64,000 bases of DNA from Dorea_A amylophila (GTDB lineage Bacteria > Bacillota > Clostridia > Lachnospirales > Lachnospiraceae): NCBI RefSeq assembly GCF_025567265.1, contig NZ_JAOQJW010000006.1, forward strand, positions 62,001 to 126,000, given 5' to 3'. This document shows positions 8,508-17,814 of this stretch, one piece after another. The position numbers and the translations under genes are program-made. The notes under the pieces were generated by a model that saw only the letters and a program-made list of their open reading frames with translations, made no database searches and had not been told where the DNA came from. Positions within the stretch are counted from its first letter, which is position 1. Each line of letters begins with the position of its first letter.

Positions 8508-10213
8508 TGAAGAAATTATTAAAGCTCATAGGGAAATATAAGATTTTCCTTGGATTCAGTGTCATCTTTGCTGCGATCTCTGTAGTATTGCAGTTGTATG
8601 TGCCGGTCTTATTCGGAGATGCGATCGATGAAGTCGTGGCAGCACATCAGGTGAACTTTGATATGATGTGGTATTATCTAAGACAGATTCTGGTATTCAT
8701 CGTGATATCGGCACTTGCTACCTGGTTCATGAATCTGTTGAACAACCGTATGACTTACCGGATCGTACAGGATATCCGTTCACAGGCGATCCGCCACATC
8801 CAGGTATTGCCGTTATCTTATCTGGATCAGCACAGCACCGGAGATATCGTAAGCCGTGTCATTGCAGATACAGATATCTTATCGGATGGTCTGTTACTTG
8901 GATTTACACAGTTATTTTCCGGGATCGTGACGATCGTTGTGACGCTAATTTTCATGTTCTCCAAGAATGTGTGGGTAACGCTTTTAGTGATCGTTCTGAC
9001 ACCATTTAGTTTCGTAGTAGCGAAATTCATTTCTTCCAGATCTTATACGATGTTCCGGAAGCAGAGCGAGACCCGAGGACGCCAGACTGCACTGATCGAA
9101 GAAATGATCGGCGGACAGAAGGTAGTCAAAGCATTCGGTTACGAGAAAGAATCATCCAGAAGATTTGATGAGATCAATAAAGAACTGCAAAATTATAGTC
9201 AGAAAGCGGTATTCTACAGCAGTTTAACGAATCCATCTACACGATTTGTCAACAATATCATTTACGCCGGAGTAGCACTACTCGGAGCTTTTCTGATACC
9301 GGGCGGAACGCTGACGGTTGGAGGACTTTCTGTACTGTTATCCTATGCGAACCAGTATATGAAGCCGTTCAATGATATCAGTTCGGTAATTACAGAGATG
9401 CAGAATGCGCTGGCGTGTGCGGACCGTATCTTTGACCTGTTGGAGCAGAAAGAAGAGACACCGGATGCAGAAGGAGTATTTGCTACAGTCGATGGCAATG
9501 TTACAATTGATGATGTGGCATTCAGTTATGATAAAGAAAAAGAACTGATTAAGAATTTCAATCTGGATGTAAAACCAGGTATGTGTATCGCAATCGTTGG
9601 TCCGACCGGATGCGGTAAGACGACATTTATTAACCTGCTGATGCGTTTCTATGACGTAGATGAAGGAAAGATCCTGGTGGATGGAAAAGACATCCGGGAA
9701 GTATCCAGACATGCGCTCAGAAGCAGCTTTGGCATGGTACTGCAGGATACCTGGATCAAGAGCGGAACCGTGAGAGACAACATCTGTTTTGGAAAGCCGG
9801 ATGCAACTGATGAAGAGATCATCTGTGCGGCGAAAGAAGCAAGAAGCTGGGAATTCATTCGCAGACTTCCGAAAGGTCTGGACACGGTGCTCCATGAAGA
9901 CAGCATCAGCCAGGGACAGAAACAGCTTCTGTGTATCACAAGAGTCATGCTCTGTCTGCCGCCGATGCTGATCTTAGACGAGGCGACATCAAGTATTGAT
10001 ACCCGTACCGAACTGCAGGTACAGGAAGCATTTGATAAACTGATGAAGGGCAGAACAAGCTTTATCGTAGCACACAGACTTTCCACGATACGGAATGCTT
10101 CGTTAATCTTAGTTATGAAAGACGGTAAGATCATCGAGCAGGGCAATCATGAAGAACTGCTGAAAAAAGGTGGATTTTACCATAAACTGTATCACAGCCA
10201 GTTTGAAAGTTAA
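8507..10213 (+). CDS. heterodimeric ABC exporter subunit B (permease-ATPase)
   Basis: This 568-residue partner of the preceding gene is translationally coupled to it (TAATG). The transmembrane domain spans residues ~10-310. The NBD has Walker A GPTGCGKTT, Walker B MLILDEATSSID with the catalytic Glu, and the H-loop AHRLST. The signature motif is altered to ISQGQKQ instead of LSGGQ. In the dimer, the Walker motifs of this subunit face the LSGGQ of subunit A to form the one competent ATP site, and the other site is degenerate. The complementary pattern of defects supports an obligate heterodimer. Confidence 0.92.
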   Translation: MKKLLKLIGKYKIFLGFSVIFAAISVVLQLYVPVLFGDAIDEVVAAHQVNFDMMWYYLRQILVFIVISALATWFMNLLNNRMTYRIVQDIRSQAIRHIQVLPLSYLDQHSTGDIVSRVIADTDILSDGLLLGFTQLFSGIVTIVVTLIFMFSKNVWVTLLVIVLTPFSFVVAKFISSRSYTMFRKQSETRGRQTALIEEMIGGQKVVKAFGYEKESSRRFDEINKELQNYSQKAVFYSSLTNPSTRFVNNIIYAGVALLGAFLIPGGTLTVGGLSVLLSYANQYMKPFNDISSVITEMQNALACADRIFDLLEQKEETPDAEGVFATVDGNVTIDDVAFSYDKEKELIKNFNLDVKPGMCIAIVGPTGCGKTTFINLLMRFYDVDEGKILVDGKDIREVSRHALRSSFGMVLQDTWIKSGTVRDNICFGKPDATDEEIICAAKEARSWEFIRRLPKGLDTVLHEDSISQGQKQLLCITRVMLCLPPMLILDEATSSIDTRTELQVQEAFDKLMKGRTSFIVAHRLSTIRNASLILVMKDGKIIEQGNHEELLKKGGFYHKLYHSQFES

Positions 10214-10227
10214 TATATCAATGTAAC

Positions 10228-10270
10228 ATAAGTGAGGCCGGAGGTTTTTGAAATCTCCGGCCTCACTTAT
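10228..10270 (+). terminator. strong hairpin after the ABC exporter operon
   Basis: A perfect 16-bp stem (10228-10243 with 10255-10270) with an 11-base loop lies 15 bases after the exporter stop. The T run is poor, so it may act as a transcript-stabilising 3' hairpin as well as a terminator. Confidence 0.75.
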
Positions 10271-10335
10271 AATGCACAGTATGAATTTTTGCGGTATAAT
10301 ACAATTACAGTATAATGAAAACAGGGAGAATAAGC

Positions 10336-11694
10336 ATGGATTTTAGAAAAGATTTTGTATGGGGAGCAGCAACAAGTGCATATCAGATAGAAGGTGCCGT
10401 GAAAGAAGACGGAAAAGGCGAGCATATATGGGATGTATATACAAAGGAACCGGGGAAGATATTCGAAGGACATACGGGAGAAGTAGCATGTGATCATTAT
10501 CACAGATATAAAGAAGACGTTCGGATTATGAAAGAGATTGGACTGAAAGGATATCGTTTTTCGATAGACTGGTCCAGGGTTATGCCGGAAGGAGCTGGCA
10601 GGGTGAACGAAGCCGGCATTGCATTCTACAATGATCTGATCGATGAATTATTAAAAAATGATATTGAACCATATATTACCATGTATCACTGGGAACTTCC
10701 ATATGAATTGTATAAACGCGGTGGATGGATGAATCCAAAGATCGTGGAGTGGTTCGGAGAATATGCAAAGCTTCTGGCGGAACGATTCAGTGACAGAGTC
10801 ACACATTTCTTTACGTTGAATGAACCACAGTGCTTTGTCGGACTCGGTTTTGTAAATGGCGAACATGCGCCGGGGATAAAAGCACCGATCCGGGATACTT
10901 TTGAGATGGCACATAACGTTATGAAAGCACATGGAAGAGCTGTGCAGATGTTAAGAACACATGGGAAGCAGCCACTTGTGATCGGATATGCACCGACAGC
11001 TTCTGTATGCTATCCGGCAACGGAAAAAGCAGAAGATATCGAAGCGGCAAAGAAGAGTTTCTTTGCTCTGCCGGATGAGTTCTCAAACTGGCACTGGAAT
11101 GTGACCTGGTGGTCAGATCCGGTTCTTCTTGGAAAATATCCGGAAGAAGGTCTAGCAAAGTATGAGCCATATCTTCCTAAGATCACAGAAGAAGATATGC
11201 GCCTGATCTCACAGCCGATCGATATATATGGACAGAATATATATAATGGATATTGTGTGCGGATGGGAGAAGACGGAAGGTCGGAAACAGTAAGCCGCTA
11301 TGAAGGATTCCCAAAAACAGCGATTGACTGGCCGGTAACACCAGAGTGTCTGTACTGGGGACCGAAATTCCTTTATGAACGTTATCAGAAGCCAATCTAT
11401 ATTACAGAGAATGGTCTGTCATGCCATGATGTGATCTCACTGGATGGAAAAGTACATGATCCGAACAGAATTGATTTTCTGGCAAGATACCTGCATGAAT
11501 TAAAAAAGGCAGCAGGAGAGATTGATCTGAGAGGGTACTTCCAGTGGTCGCTGATGGATAACTTTGAATGGGCAAAAGGTTATTCTGAGAGATTCGGACT
11601 GGTATATGTAGACTATCCGACACAGAAGAGGATCTTGAAAGATTCCGCTTACTGGTATCAGAAAATAATTAAAGAGAATGGAAGTACATTATAA
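10336..11694 (+). CDS. GH1 beta-glucosidase
   Basis: This 452-residue glycoside hydrolase family 1 enzyme cleaves beta-glucosides by the retaining mechanism. Visible motifs are the N-terminal FVWGAATSAYQIEGA, the acid/base TLNEPQ and the nucleophile YITENG. The C-terminal QWSLMDNFEWAKGYSERFGL ends the barrel. The NFEWAKGY segment is the pattern of true beta-glucosidases; the Ser-Lys-Tyr phosphate site of 6-phospho-beta-glucosidases is absent. No signal peptide is seen, so it is cytoplasmic. The start is ATG 10336 with GGGAG upstream; an in-frame ATG at 10315 lacks a ribosome site. TATAAT lies at 10310-10315. It is followed at 20 bp by a LacI regulator. Confidence 0.92.
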   Translation: MDFRKDFVWGAATSAYQIEGAVKEDGKGEHIWDVYTKEPGKIFEGHTGEVACDHYHRYKEDVRIMKEIGLKGYRFSIDWSRVMPEGAGRVNEAGIAFYNDLIDELLKNDIEPYITMYHWELPYELYKRGGWMNPKIVEWFGEYAKLLAERFSDRVTHFFTLNEPQCFVGLGFVNGEHAPGIKAPIRDTFEMAHNVMKAHGRAVQMLRTHGKQPLVIGYAPTASVCYPATEKAEDIEAAKKSFFALPDEFSNWHWNVTWWSDPVLLGKYPEEGLAKYEPYLPKITEEDMRLISQPIDIYGQNIYNGYCVRMGEDGRSETVSRYEGFPKTAIDWPVTPECLYWGPKFLYERYQKPIYITENGLSCHDVISLDGKVHDPNRIDFLARYLHELKKAAGEIDLRGYFQWSLMDNFEWAKGYSERFGLVYVDYPTQKRILKDSAYWYQKIIKENGSTL

Positions 11695-11713
11695 CAGGGG
11701 GAGTAAATGTCAG

Positions 11714-12763
11714 ATGACGATCAAAGAAATTGCCAAACTGGCGGGGGTATCCAGTGCAGCAGTATCAAGATATCTGAATGGTGGATATGTAAGTGACGAG
11801 AAGAAAGAACAGATTAAAAAAGTGATCGAAGAGACGGGATATCAGCCGTCGGCGCAGGCGCGTATGCTCAGGACAAAGAAAGCGTGTCTGATCGGTGTGG
11901 TTGTACCGAAGATTAACTCTGAATCAATCAGCCGGATCACAGCTGGAATTGAAAAAGTTCTTTCAGAGCGTAATTACCAGATGCTGCTTGCAGGAACGGA
12001 TAATACACCGGTGAAGGAAATAGAATATATGCGTCTGTTTGAGAATTATCCGGTAGACGGGATTATTCTTGTGGGTACGATGATCACAGCAGAGCACAGA
12101 AGATTTCTGAAAGAATCCAAGGTTCCTGTTGTCGTGATCGGACAACATACAAAGTATGCAAATTGCATTTATCATGATGATTACGGTGCAGGAGAGGCCA
12201 TGGGACGTGCGGTTGCGGCGAAGAGCAGAAAAGAGATCGCGTATATCGGAGTTTCAAGAGAAGACAAGGCAGCCGGAGCAGCCAGAGAAGATGGATTCCG
12301 GGAAGGTCTGAAAAGGTCGGGACGGGAATTAAAAGACGGATATTATAAGGTGGCGGAGTTCACTACAGAGTCCGGATACGAGAAAGTTCTGGAATTGTTG
12401 AATGAAAAGAATGACATCGATATCATATCGTGCGCTACAGATACGATTGCGGCCGGAGCAATTGAAGCGATTCATACTTATGTAGGAAGTCAGATACCGA
12501 AGAATGTGGAAGATACGGGTTCCAGATTCCGTTATATATTGGAAAATACAGCAATCCAGGTTACGGGATTTGGTGATAATCAGCTTTTAAAGGCAGTAAC
12601 CGGTGGAATTCCAACTGTACATTTCGGTTTTAAAACCAGTGGTATCAGGGGTGCAGAACTCTTGTTGGATGTGATAGAACGGGGCGAAAATATTCCGATG
12701 GAGATCAAACTTGGATTTCGGCTTGCTGAAATTGATGATCCGGAAGAAAATATAGAAGAATAA
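11714..12763 (+). CDS. LacI-family transcriptional regulator (ScrR-like)
   Basis: This 349-residue protein starts with the LacI HTH and hinge (MTIKEIAKLAGVSSAAVSRYLNGG). A periplasmic-binding-protein-like sensor domain follows from about residue 60 (GVVVPKINSESISRITAGIE) to the end. ATG 11714 is chosen because the HTH begins there and GGGGGAG lies about ten bases upstream. It sits between the beta-glucosidase and the sucrose PTS/GH32 genes and is most likely the repressor of the sucrose locus, acting at the site at 12928-12941. A terminator follows at 12873. Confidence 0.9.
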   Translation: MTIKEIAKLAGVSSAAVSRYLNGGYVSDEKKEQIKKVIEETGYQPSAQARMLRTKKACLIGVVVPKINSESISRITAGIEKVLSERNYQMLLAGTDNTPVKEIEYMRLFENYPVDGIILVGTMITAEHRRFLKESKVPVVVIGQHTKYANCIYHDDYGAGEAMGRAVAAKSRKEIAYIGVSREDKAAGAAREDGFREGLKRSGRELKDGYYKVAEFTTESGYEKVLELLNEKNDIDIISCATDTIAAGAIEAIHTYVGSQIPKNVEDTGSRFRYILENTAIQVTGFGDNQLLKAVTGGIPTVHFGFKTSGIRGAELLLDVIERGENIPMEIKLGFRLAEIDDPEENIEE

Positions 12764-12872
12764 GAGCTGCCGGAGTAGAAAATCAGTGTATAATACGTGT
12801 AAATAAATTCGAAATCGGTCAAAAACAACTAAATTCGTGCAATGCGCACAAAAATGAATATGAAATATCAGT

Positions 12873-12905
12873 AAAAATGCCATCTTTACAAATGGCATTT
12901 TTTTT
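12873..12905 (+). terminator. intrinsic terminator after the LacI gene
   Basis: An 11-bp stem (12873-12883 with 12892-12902), containing AATGCCAT and ATGGCATT, has an 8-base loop and ends in a run of eight T. It separates the regulator from the PTS transcription unit. Confidence 0.9.
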
Positions 12906-12927
12906 CTTATTATAAAATTACAAAATA

Positions 12928-12941
12928 TGAAAACGATTACA
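12928..12941 (+). promoter_or_regulatory. cre-like / LacI-type operator
   Basis: TGAAAACGATTACA at 12928-12941 fits the catabolite-responsive element consensus (TGWNANCGNTNNCA) and equally the CG-centred palindromes bound by LacI-family regulators such as ScrR. It lies 26 bp before the start of the sucrose PTS gene. Either CcpA or the adjacent LacI regulator could bind it. Confidence 0.65.
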
Positions 12942-12966
12942 CATAAAACAAGGAAGGAGAGTTATT

Positions 12967-14527
12967 ATGGATTACAGAAAGACCGCACAGGATATCCTGG
13001 ATCATGTCGGTGGAAGTAAGAACATTGCATCTGCAGCACATTGTGCAACGAGACTGCGTCTTGTCATTGCAGACAATAAGAAACATTGCATATACATTTC
13101 TGCAGATCCTGATTGCATTCTCAGCAGCGAAAGCGTTTGGTGCTAACCAGTATCTTGGCGCAGTTATCGGTATGATCATGATCCATCCGTCACTGCAGAA
13201 CGCTTATACGGTAGCAACCGAAGGTGTACAGCAGACACAGAGCGTATTCTTCGGACTGTTCAAGATTGACATGGTCGGATATCAGGGACATGTCATTCCG
13301 GTTATCATCGCTGTATGGATCCTGGCAGTGATCGAGAAGAAGTTACATAAGATTGTTCCGGAAGTGCTCGACTTATTCGTGACTCCTCTGGTCAGCGTAT
13401 TCGTAACAGGTTACCTTACATTATCAATCGTAGGGCCAATCTTTGTATGGGCTGAAAATGCAATCCTCGGAGCAATCCAGTGGATGTTAACACTTCCTCT
13501 TGGAATCGGAAGTCTGATCATGGGAAGTCTGTACGCACCAACCGTAGTAACCGGTATCCACCAGATGTATACAGCAATTGATATCGGACAGATTGCAAAA
13601 TACGGTGTTACATACTGGCTTCCGCTTGCAAGTGCAGCAAACGTAGCACAGGGAGCAGCAGCATTAGCAGTAGGTATCAAATCCAAAGATAAGAAGATCA
13701 AATCTCTGGCACTTCCGTCATCACTCAGTGCATTTATGGGAATTACAGAGCCGGCGATCTTCGGTGTAAACTTAAGATTCTTCAAGCCGTTCATCGCCGG
13801 ATGTATCGGTGGAGGATGTGGAGCTTTGTATGCATCCCTGGTACATCTCGGAGCTAAGGGAACCGGTGTGACAGGTATCTTCGGTATCCTGCTCTGCCTG
13901 AATCAGCCGCTTCAGTATCTGATCGAGATGGTGATCGCAGTTGGTGTTGCATTCGCAATCTCATTTGTAATCTATAAGGATGCAGAACCAAAGGCAGTAA
14001 CGGCAGATGTGACAGAGACAACTGGAACAACAGAGACAGTAGAAAATATCGAAATAGCAGACAACAATAAAGCAGAAGAGACATTGACAAGTCCGGTAAA
14101 TGGAACACAAATTTCATTATCTGAGGTTGCGGATGAGACATTTGCATCCGAAATGCTGGGAACAACCGTTGCGGTAGAGCCTGCAGATGGCAAGATTGTA
14201 GCTCCATGTGACGGAGAAGTTTCCAATATCTTCGAAACAGGTCATGCTGTATGTATCACAACAGAGTCCGGAGGTGAGCTCCTGATCCATATCGGTATCG
14301 ATACCGTGAAGATGGATGGAAAAGGATTTACGAAGAAAGTTTCTGATGGCGACAAAGTACATGCAAGGGATATTCTGGTAGAAGCAAATCTTGAGGAAAT
14401 CAAGAATGCAGGATATCAGACGACAACCATGATGATTCTGACAAATACAGATGAATTTGGAAATGTAACAAAGGCAGAACCTGCTGAAGTTAAAACAACA
14501 AGTAAAGTTATGACACTTACAAAGTAA
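12967..14527 (+). pseudogene. scrA: sucrose-type PTS enzyme II (EIIBCA), broken by an internal deletion and frameshift
   Basis: The gene starts at ATG 12967 after AAGGAGAG with an intact EIIB beginning (MDYRKTAQDILDHVGG ... HCATRLRLVI, including the phospho-cysteine). That frame stops at 13146 after 59 codons. From about 13082 the +1 frame reads straight into the EIIC domain (NIAYTFLQILIAFSAAKAFG). It continues through the GITEPAIFGVN signature to a C-terminal EIIA domain (residues around IVAPCDGEV and the phospho-His in LLIHIGID), ending at 14527. By comparison with family members the rest of EIIB and the first EIIC helices, roughly 80-100 residues, are missing at the junction near 13080. 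The phosphorelay chain from IIA to IIB to sugar would be broken. A 13004 ATG gives a long frame but an artificial N-terminus. Confidence 0.85.
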
Positions 14528-14553
14528 TGCTTATAGATGGAGAAGATTGATTT

Positions 14554-15984
14554 ATGAACGCATTAACAAGAGATCTTGCGAAATTAGTAGAGACAGCAGA
14601 ACAAAGCCAGAAAACCAGAGAAGAGTTATCCGTATCAGATAGAAAATTTCGTGAAAAACTACACTTGATGCCGCCGGTCGGCTGGCTGAATGATCCAAAT
14701 GGACTCTGCCAGTTCCAGGGGATCTATCACGCATTTTTTCAGTATTCGCCATTTGATGCGGAAGGCGGCGTGAAGATGTGGGGACATTACACCAGCACGA
14801 ACATGATTGACTGGGAATATCAGGGTACCGCACTTTATCCGGATCAGCCGTTTGACTGTCACGGGGTATATTCCGGATCCGCATTTATCGAAGATGGGAA
14901 AATGTATCTGTACTATACAGGAAATGTCAAATTAGAAGACGGGGAATATGATTACATCCGAACCGGACGTGAGGGCAATACGATTCTGGTTATGACAGAA
15001 GATGGAAAGACATTTGGAAAGAAAAAAGAACTGATGCGCAATTCCGATTATCCGGACAATCTGACCTGTCATGTGAGAGACCCCAAGGTATGGAAAGAAA
15101 ATGATATCTATTATATGGTACAGGGAGCAAGAACCAATGAAGATGTCGGACAGGTGCTTGTATTTGAATCAGAAGACAAGATAAACTGGAAATTCAGAAA
15201 CCGGGTAGAATCGGAAAATCCATTCGGTTATATGTGGGAGTGTCCGGATTACTTTGAGATTGGTACGAAGAAGCTTCTTTCTACATCGATCCAGGGGCTG
15301 GAAGGCGGTATCTGGGATGACTGCAATGTATATCAGTCCGGATATTTTGAGATAGAAGGAGATATTCTTGGAGAATATAAGTTGTCAGAATATCACTTAT
15401 GGGATTATGGATTTGATTATTATGCACCGCAGAGCTTTGAGACAGAAGACGGACGAAGAATTCACATCAGCTGGATGGGAATGCCGGACTGTGAAGAGTA
15501 TACAAATTCGACGATTCAGACGGGATGGCAGCACTGCTTTACATTTCCGAGAGAAATCTTCGAGAAAAATGGGAAGATCTGTCAGCGCCCGATTCGCGAA
15601 CTGGATGAGAAGAAACATCTGGTAAGTGATGTAAAAGGTATGCTGTCCAGTGACGGTTATCCGGTGTATGAACTGGAGATTTCGAATATTGCAGAAAACC
15701 ATTTTAAAGTCATCCTGTCGAATGAACTGATCCTGGATTATGCAGACGGAAGATTCCGGATGCATTTTATAAGTCAGGACAAGACTTCTATATCTGCAGG
15801 ACGAAGCATGCGTTATGTGGAAGTGGATGAAGTGAAGGATCTGAGGATTCTGGCTGATAGATCATCGGTAGAAGTATTTGTGAATGATGGAGAGTATGTA
15901 TTTTCGACAAGATATTATCCGGAAAATCATAAATTACTGGCAGAAGCTGTGGAAGCACAGATTAGATTGTCAGAAATTATGTAA
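14554..15984 (+). CDS. scrB: GH32 sucrose-6-phosphate hydrolase / beta-fructosidase
   Basis: This 476-residue glycoside hydrolase family 32 enzyme hydrolyses sucrose 6-phosphate (or sucrose/fructosides) to fructose and glucose 6-phosphate. The catalytic triad motifs are present: nucleophile in WLNDPNG (~residue 47), the transition-state stabiliser in RDPK, and acid/base in WECPD. The C-terminal beta-sandwich ends with DRSSVEVFVNDGE. There is no signal peptide, which fits hydrolysis of a PTS-delivered phosphosugar. It starts 26 bp after the broken PTS gene and probably shares its promoter, so it may be stranded without its transporter. Confidence 0.93.
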   Translation: MNALTRDLAKLVETAEQSQKTREELSVSDRKFREKLHLMPPVGWLNDPNGLCQFQGIYHAFFQYSPFDAEGGVKMWGHYTSTNMIDWEYQGTALYPDQPFDCHGVYSGSAFIEDGKMYLYYTGNVKLEDGEYDYIRTGREGNTILVMTEDGKTFGKKKELMRNSDYPDNLTCHVRDPKVWKENDIYYMVQGARTNEDVGQVLVFESEDKINWKFRNRVESENPFGYMWECPDYFEIGTKKLLSTSIQGLEGGIWDDCNVYQSGYFEIEGDILGEYKLSEYHLWDYGFDYYAPQSFETEDGRRIHISWMGMPDCEEYTNSTIQTGWQHCFTFPREIFEKNGKICQRPIRELDEKKHLVSDVKGMLSSDGYPVYELEISNIAENHFKVILSNELILDYADGRFRMHFISQDKTSISAGRSMRYVEVDEVKDLRILADRSSVEVFVNDGEYVFSTRYYPENHKLLAEAVEAQIRLSEIM

Positions 15985-16020
15985 CGAAATATGAATTTAA
16001 GATACGAATCATTATAGAAA

Positions 16021-16088
16021 GAAAATCACCATATATCAAAAGGAAAAATTTCAGTAGAGAAATTTTATCGGGATATATGGTGATTTTT
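16021..16088. terminator. bidirectional terminator between convergent genes
   Basis: A 16-bp stem (16022-16037 with 16072-16087) has an A tract on the left and a T tract on the right. It serves the GH32 gene on the plus strand and the kinase gene on the minus strand. A smaller hairpin (AAATTT-rich, 16045-16066) lies in its loop. Confidence 0.85.
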
Positions 16089-16089
16089 C

Positions 16090-16947
16090 TTAATGTAAGA
16101 GATATAAATATTTTTCAAAGTTAACTCCTTCGTTTACAGGGACCTGTTCTTTTACGGAATCAGCTAATGCTTTTTCGAGAAAAGATCCGGCAGTCTGCAT
16201 CATTTCTGTAAGGGAAGTTCCGCGGGCAAGTCCACCTGTGATACAGGAGGCAAAGAGATCGCCGGTACCGGAATAGCTTCCATCGCAGCAGGGAAATGCC
16301 GACAGAAAATGCGAAGAGCCGTCTAACAGGAGATTCCCAATCTTAGGGATTCCATCATCTGTAGTAAAGCGAATTCCTGTGATAAGGATCTTTTTCGCAC
16401 GTTCTGCTGTTAATGTATGGCTTGCATCTTTGAGGCATGAAATGAGCTGATGCAGGGACAAAGAGGAGTTCTGCAGGGTATTGTAATCCATATCTGTCAG
16501 CAGACAGAACTCTGTAATATTTGGAGTGATAACATCTGCACGTGCGGTTAGTTCCTTCATGGCAGACAGGAATTCGGAAGTATACATATCATAGGTCATG
16601 CCGTCATCACCCATTACAGGATCAACCAGAAGAAAAGTATCTGGTGTCTGGAACGTATCCAGAAAATGAAAAATCTCTTCAATCTGAGGTACACTGGCAA
16701 TGTAACCGGTGTAGATCCCAGAAAAGCAAGTGCCGAGTTTCTTCCATTCCTGACGGAAATAATCCATCTTATCGGTAAAATCATAGCAGTAGTAGCTTGG
16801 ATATTCTGTTTGAGAACTTAAGATGGCTGTCGGGAGTGGACATGTCTGGATGCCCATCGCAGATAATACAGAGATGGCGGCAGTCAGGGAGCATCGTCCA
16901 AGACCGGACAGATCATTGATTACAGCAACTTTTTTTGTCATTGTCAT
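16090..16947 (-). CDS. pyridoxal/pyridoxamine kinase (PdxK/PdxY type)
   Basis: This 285-residue ribokinase-fold kinase phosphorylates B6 vitamers in the salvage pathway for pyridoxal phosphate. The N-terminal VINDLSGLGRCSLTAAISVL, the central LVDPVMGDDGMTY and the C-terminal anion-hole/catalytic segment SGTGDLFASCITGG identify the family. The start is ATG 16947 (MTMTKK), preceded on the minus strand by CGAGGA about eight bases upstream. An upstream ATG at 16983 has no matching ribosome site. It stands alone, convergent with the sucrose locus. Confidence 0.88.
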   Translation of the reverse strand: MTMTKKVAVINDLSGLGRCSLTAAISVLSAMGIQTCPLPTAILSSQTEYPSYYCYDFTDKMDYFRQEWKKLGTCFSGIYTGYIASVPQIEEIFHFLDTFQTPDTFLLVDPVMGDDGMTYDMYTSEFLSAMKELTARADVITPNITEFCLLTDMDYNTLQNSSLSLHQLISCLKDASHTLTAERAKKILITGIRFTTDDGIPKIGNLLLDGSSHFLSAFPCCDGSYSGTGDLFASCITGGLARGTSLTEMMQTAGSFLEKALADSVKEQVPVNEGVNFEKYLYLLH

Positions 16948-17076
16948 AAAGAAATCCTCGTTTCCTAATATATTTACAAACATGTATTGATTATATCATA
17001 GTTGGGTTTTTTTGCCTTAACAAAAGAAGAAAGAAATCTTCCGGGTAAAAAATAATAAAAAAGTTTGAAAAAGTTG

Positions 17077-17105
17077 TTGACAGATGGAATACATTGCGCT
17101 ATACT
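17077..17105 (+). promoter_or_regulatory. tRNA-Arg promoter
   Basis: TTGACA (17077-17082) and TATACT (17100-17105) are separated by 17 bases. This near-consensus sigma-A promoter lies 50 bases upstream of the tRNA. Confidence 0.9.
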
Positions 17106-17154
17106 TAATTTCGTTGCTGAGGTACAAAAACTTCGGAAACAATAAAATGAATAT

Positions 17155-17228
17155 GTGCGCGTAGCTCAGCTGGATAGAGCGTCTGGCTACGGACCAGAAG
17201 GTCGGGAGTTCGAATCTTCTCGCGCACG
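17155..17228 (+). tRNA. tRNA-Arg (anticodon ACG)
   Basis: The cloverleaf is complete. The acceptor stem pairs GTGCGCG (17155-17161) with CGCGCAC (17221-17227), followed by discriminator G. The D arm is GCTC-AGCTGGATA-GAGC. The anticodon stem-loop TCTGG-CTACGGA-CCAGA has anticodon ACG, and the T loop is TTCGAAT. The 3' CCA is not encoded. A34 is expected to be edited to inosine by TadA so that CGU, CGC and CGA are read. Confidence 0.97.
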
Positions 17229-17234
17229 TAGGAG

Positions 17235-17272
17235 AAACCCTTGTTTGATATAAAGTCAGACGAGGGTTTTTT
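17235..17272 (+). terminator. terminator after tRNA-Arg
   Basis: AAACCCTTGT (17235-17244) pairs with ACGAGGGTTT (17260-17269) and is followed by T residues. It begins seven bases after the tRNA. Confidence 0.9.
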
Positions 17273-17444
17273 GCTGTTACATGTCCGGCGAGTCATATTT
17301 TTTATACACGGTTTCGTACACGGTAGACCGGGCAGTATTGACACAGATTGGGCAATTGTGGTAAGGTTACAAGGTAAATTAAATCATGATTGTGTGAGGT
17401 GTCAGTCAGGATATCAAGGATAATTTATGGGAATTATTTTATAG

Positions 17445-17697
17445 AAAGAATGATCTGACTGGTGAAAAGGGAAACAGGTGAGAATCCTGTACGAACTCGT
17501 CACCGTATTTTGCGAGCGGAAGCTGCATACCCACTGGGATGACCGGGAAGGGAGCTGAAGCGCCAGAGCAATAAGCCGGGAGACCTGCCTTTCGCAGTAC
17601 AGGAACGTAAAAGTTCAGGCCACGAGGAATTGGCAGTACGAAATAAGTCACAGAACTGTATGTGATATGTAGATATTATGTAATACAGTTTTATTTT
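17445..17697 (+). promoter_or_regulatory. cobalamin riboswitch with terminator
   Basis: The conserved cobalamin aptamer elements appear in order: GGTGAAAAGGGAAACAGGTG at 17461-17480, GAGAATCCTGTACGAACTCG, CCCACTGGGATGACCGGGAAG around 17530-17550, and GCCGGGAGACCTGCC at 17575-17589. A hairpin AACTGTA/TACAGTT (17654-17690) with a following T-rich stretch is a plausible expression-platform terminator. Binding of adenosylcobalamin or a related corrinoid should switch off the two downstream lipoprotein genes. The leader continues to 17814 and contains one more GC-rich hairpin near 17745-17765. Confidence 0.92.
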
Positions 17698-17814
17698 CGT
17701 TGTCTTCGTTTCCTGGCGGAGGCTTTTTTGATATTATGTGTCCGGAAGGAACCGCCGGTGGCAGAGATCTTGTATCTCATGTATTGACAATCAAAAAACA
17801 GGAGGTAGAAAGAA

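Noticed and set aside
13004..13081. ATG 13004 as the start of the PTS gene
   Set aside because: The first 26 codons are an out-of-frame translation of the EIIB start; family similarity begins only at about 13082, and the true start with ribosome site is at 12967.
17105..17344. Minus-strand frame of 79 residues over the tRNA-Arg
   Set aside because: It is the antisense of the tRNA (the REKIRTPDLLVRSQTLYPAELR type of translation) and is a well-known false gene.
17290..17440. Integrase remnant or attachment site behind tRNA-Arg
   Set aside because: The TACACGGT repeats and open stretches after the tRNA terminator are short, and no duplication of the tRNA 3' end is seen in the window.
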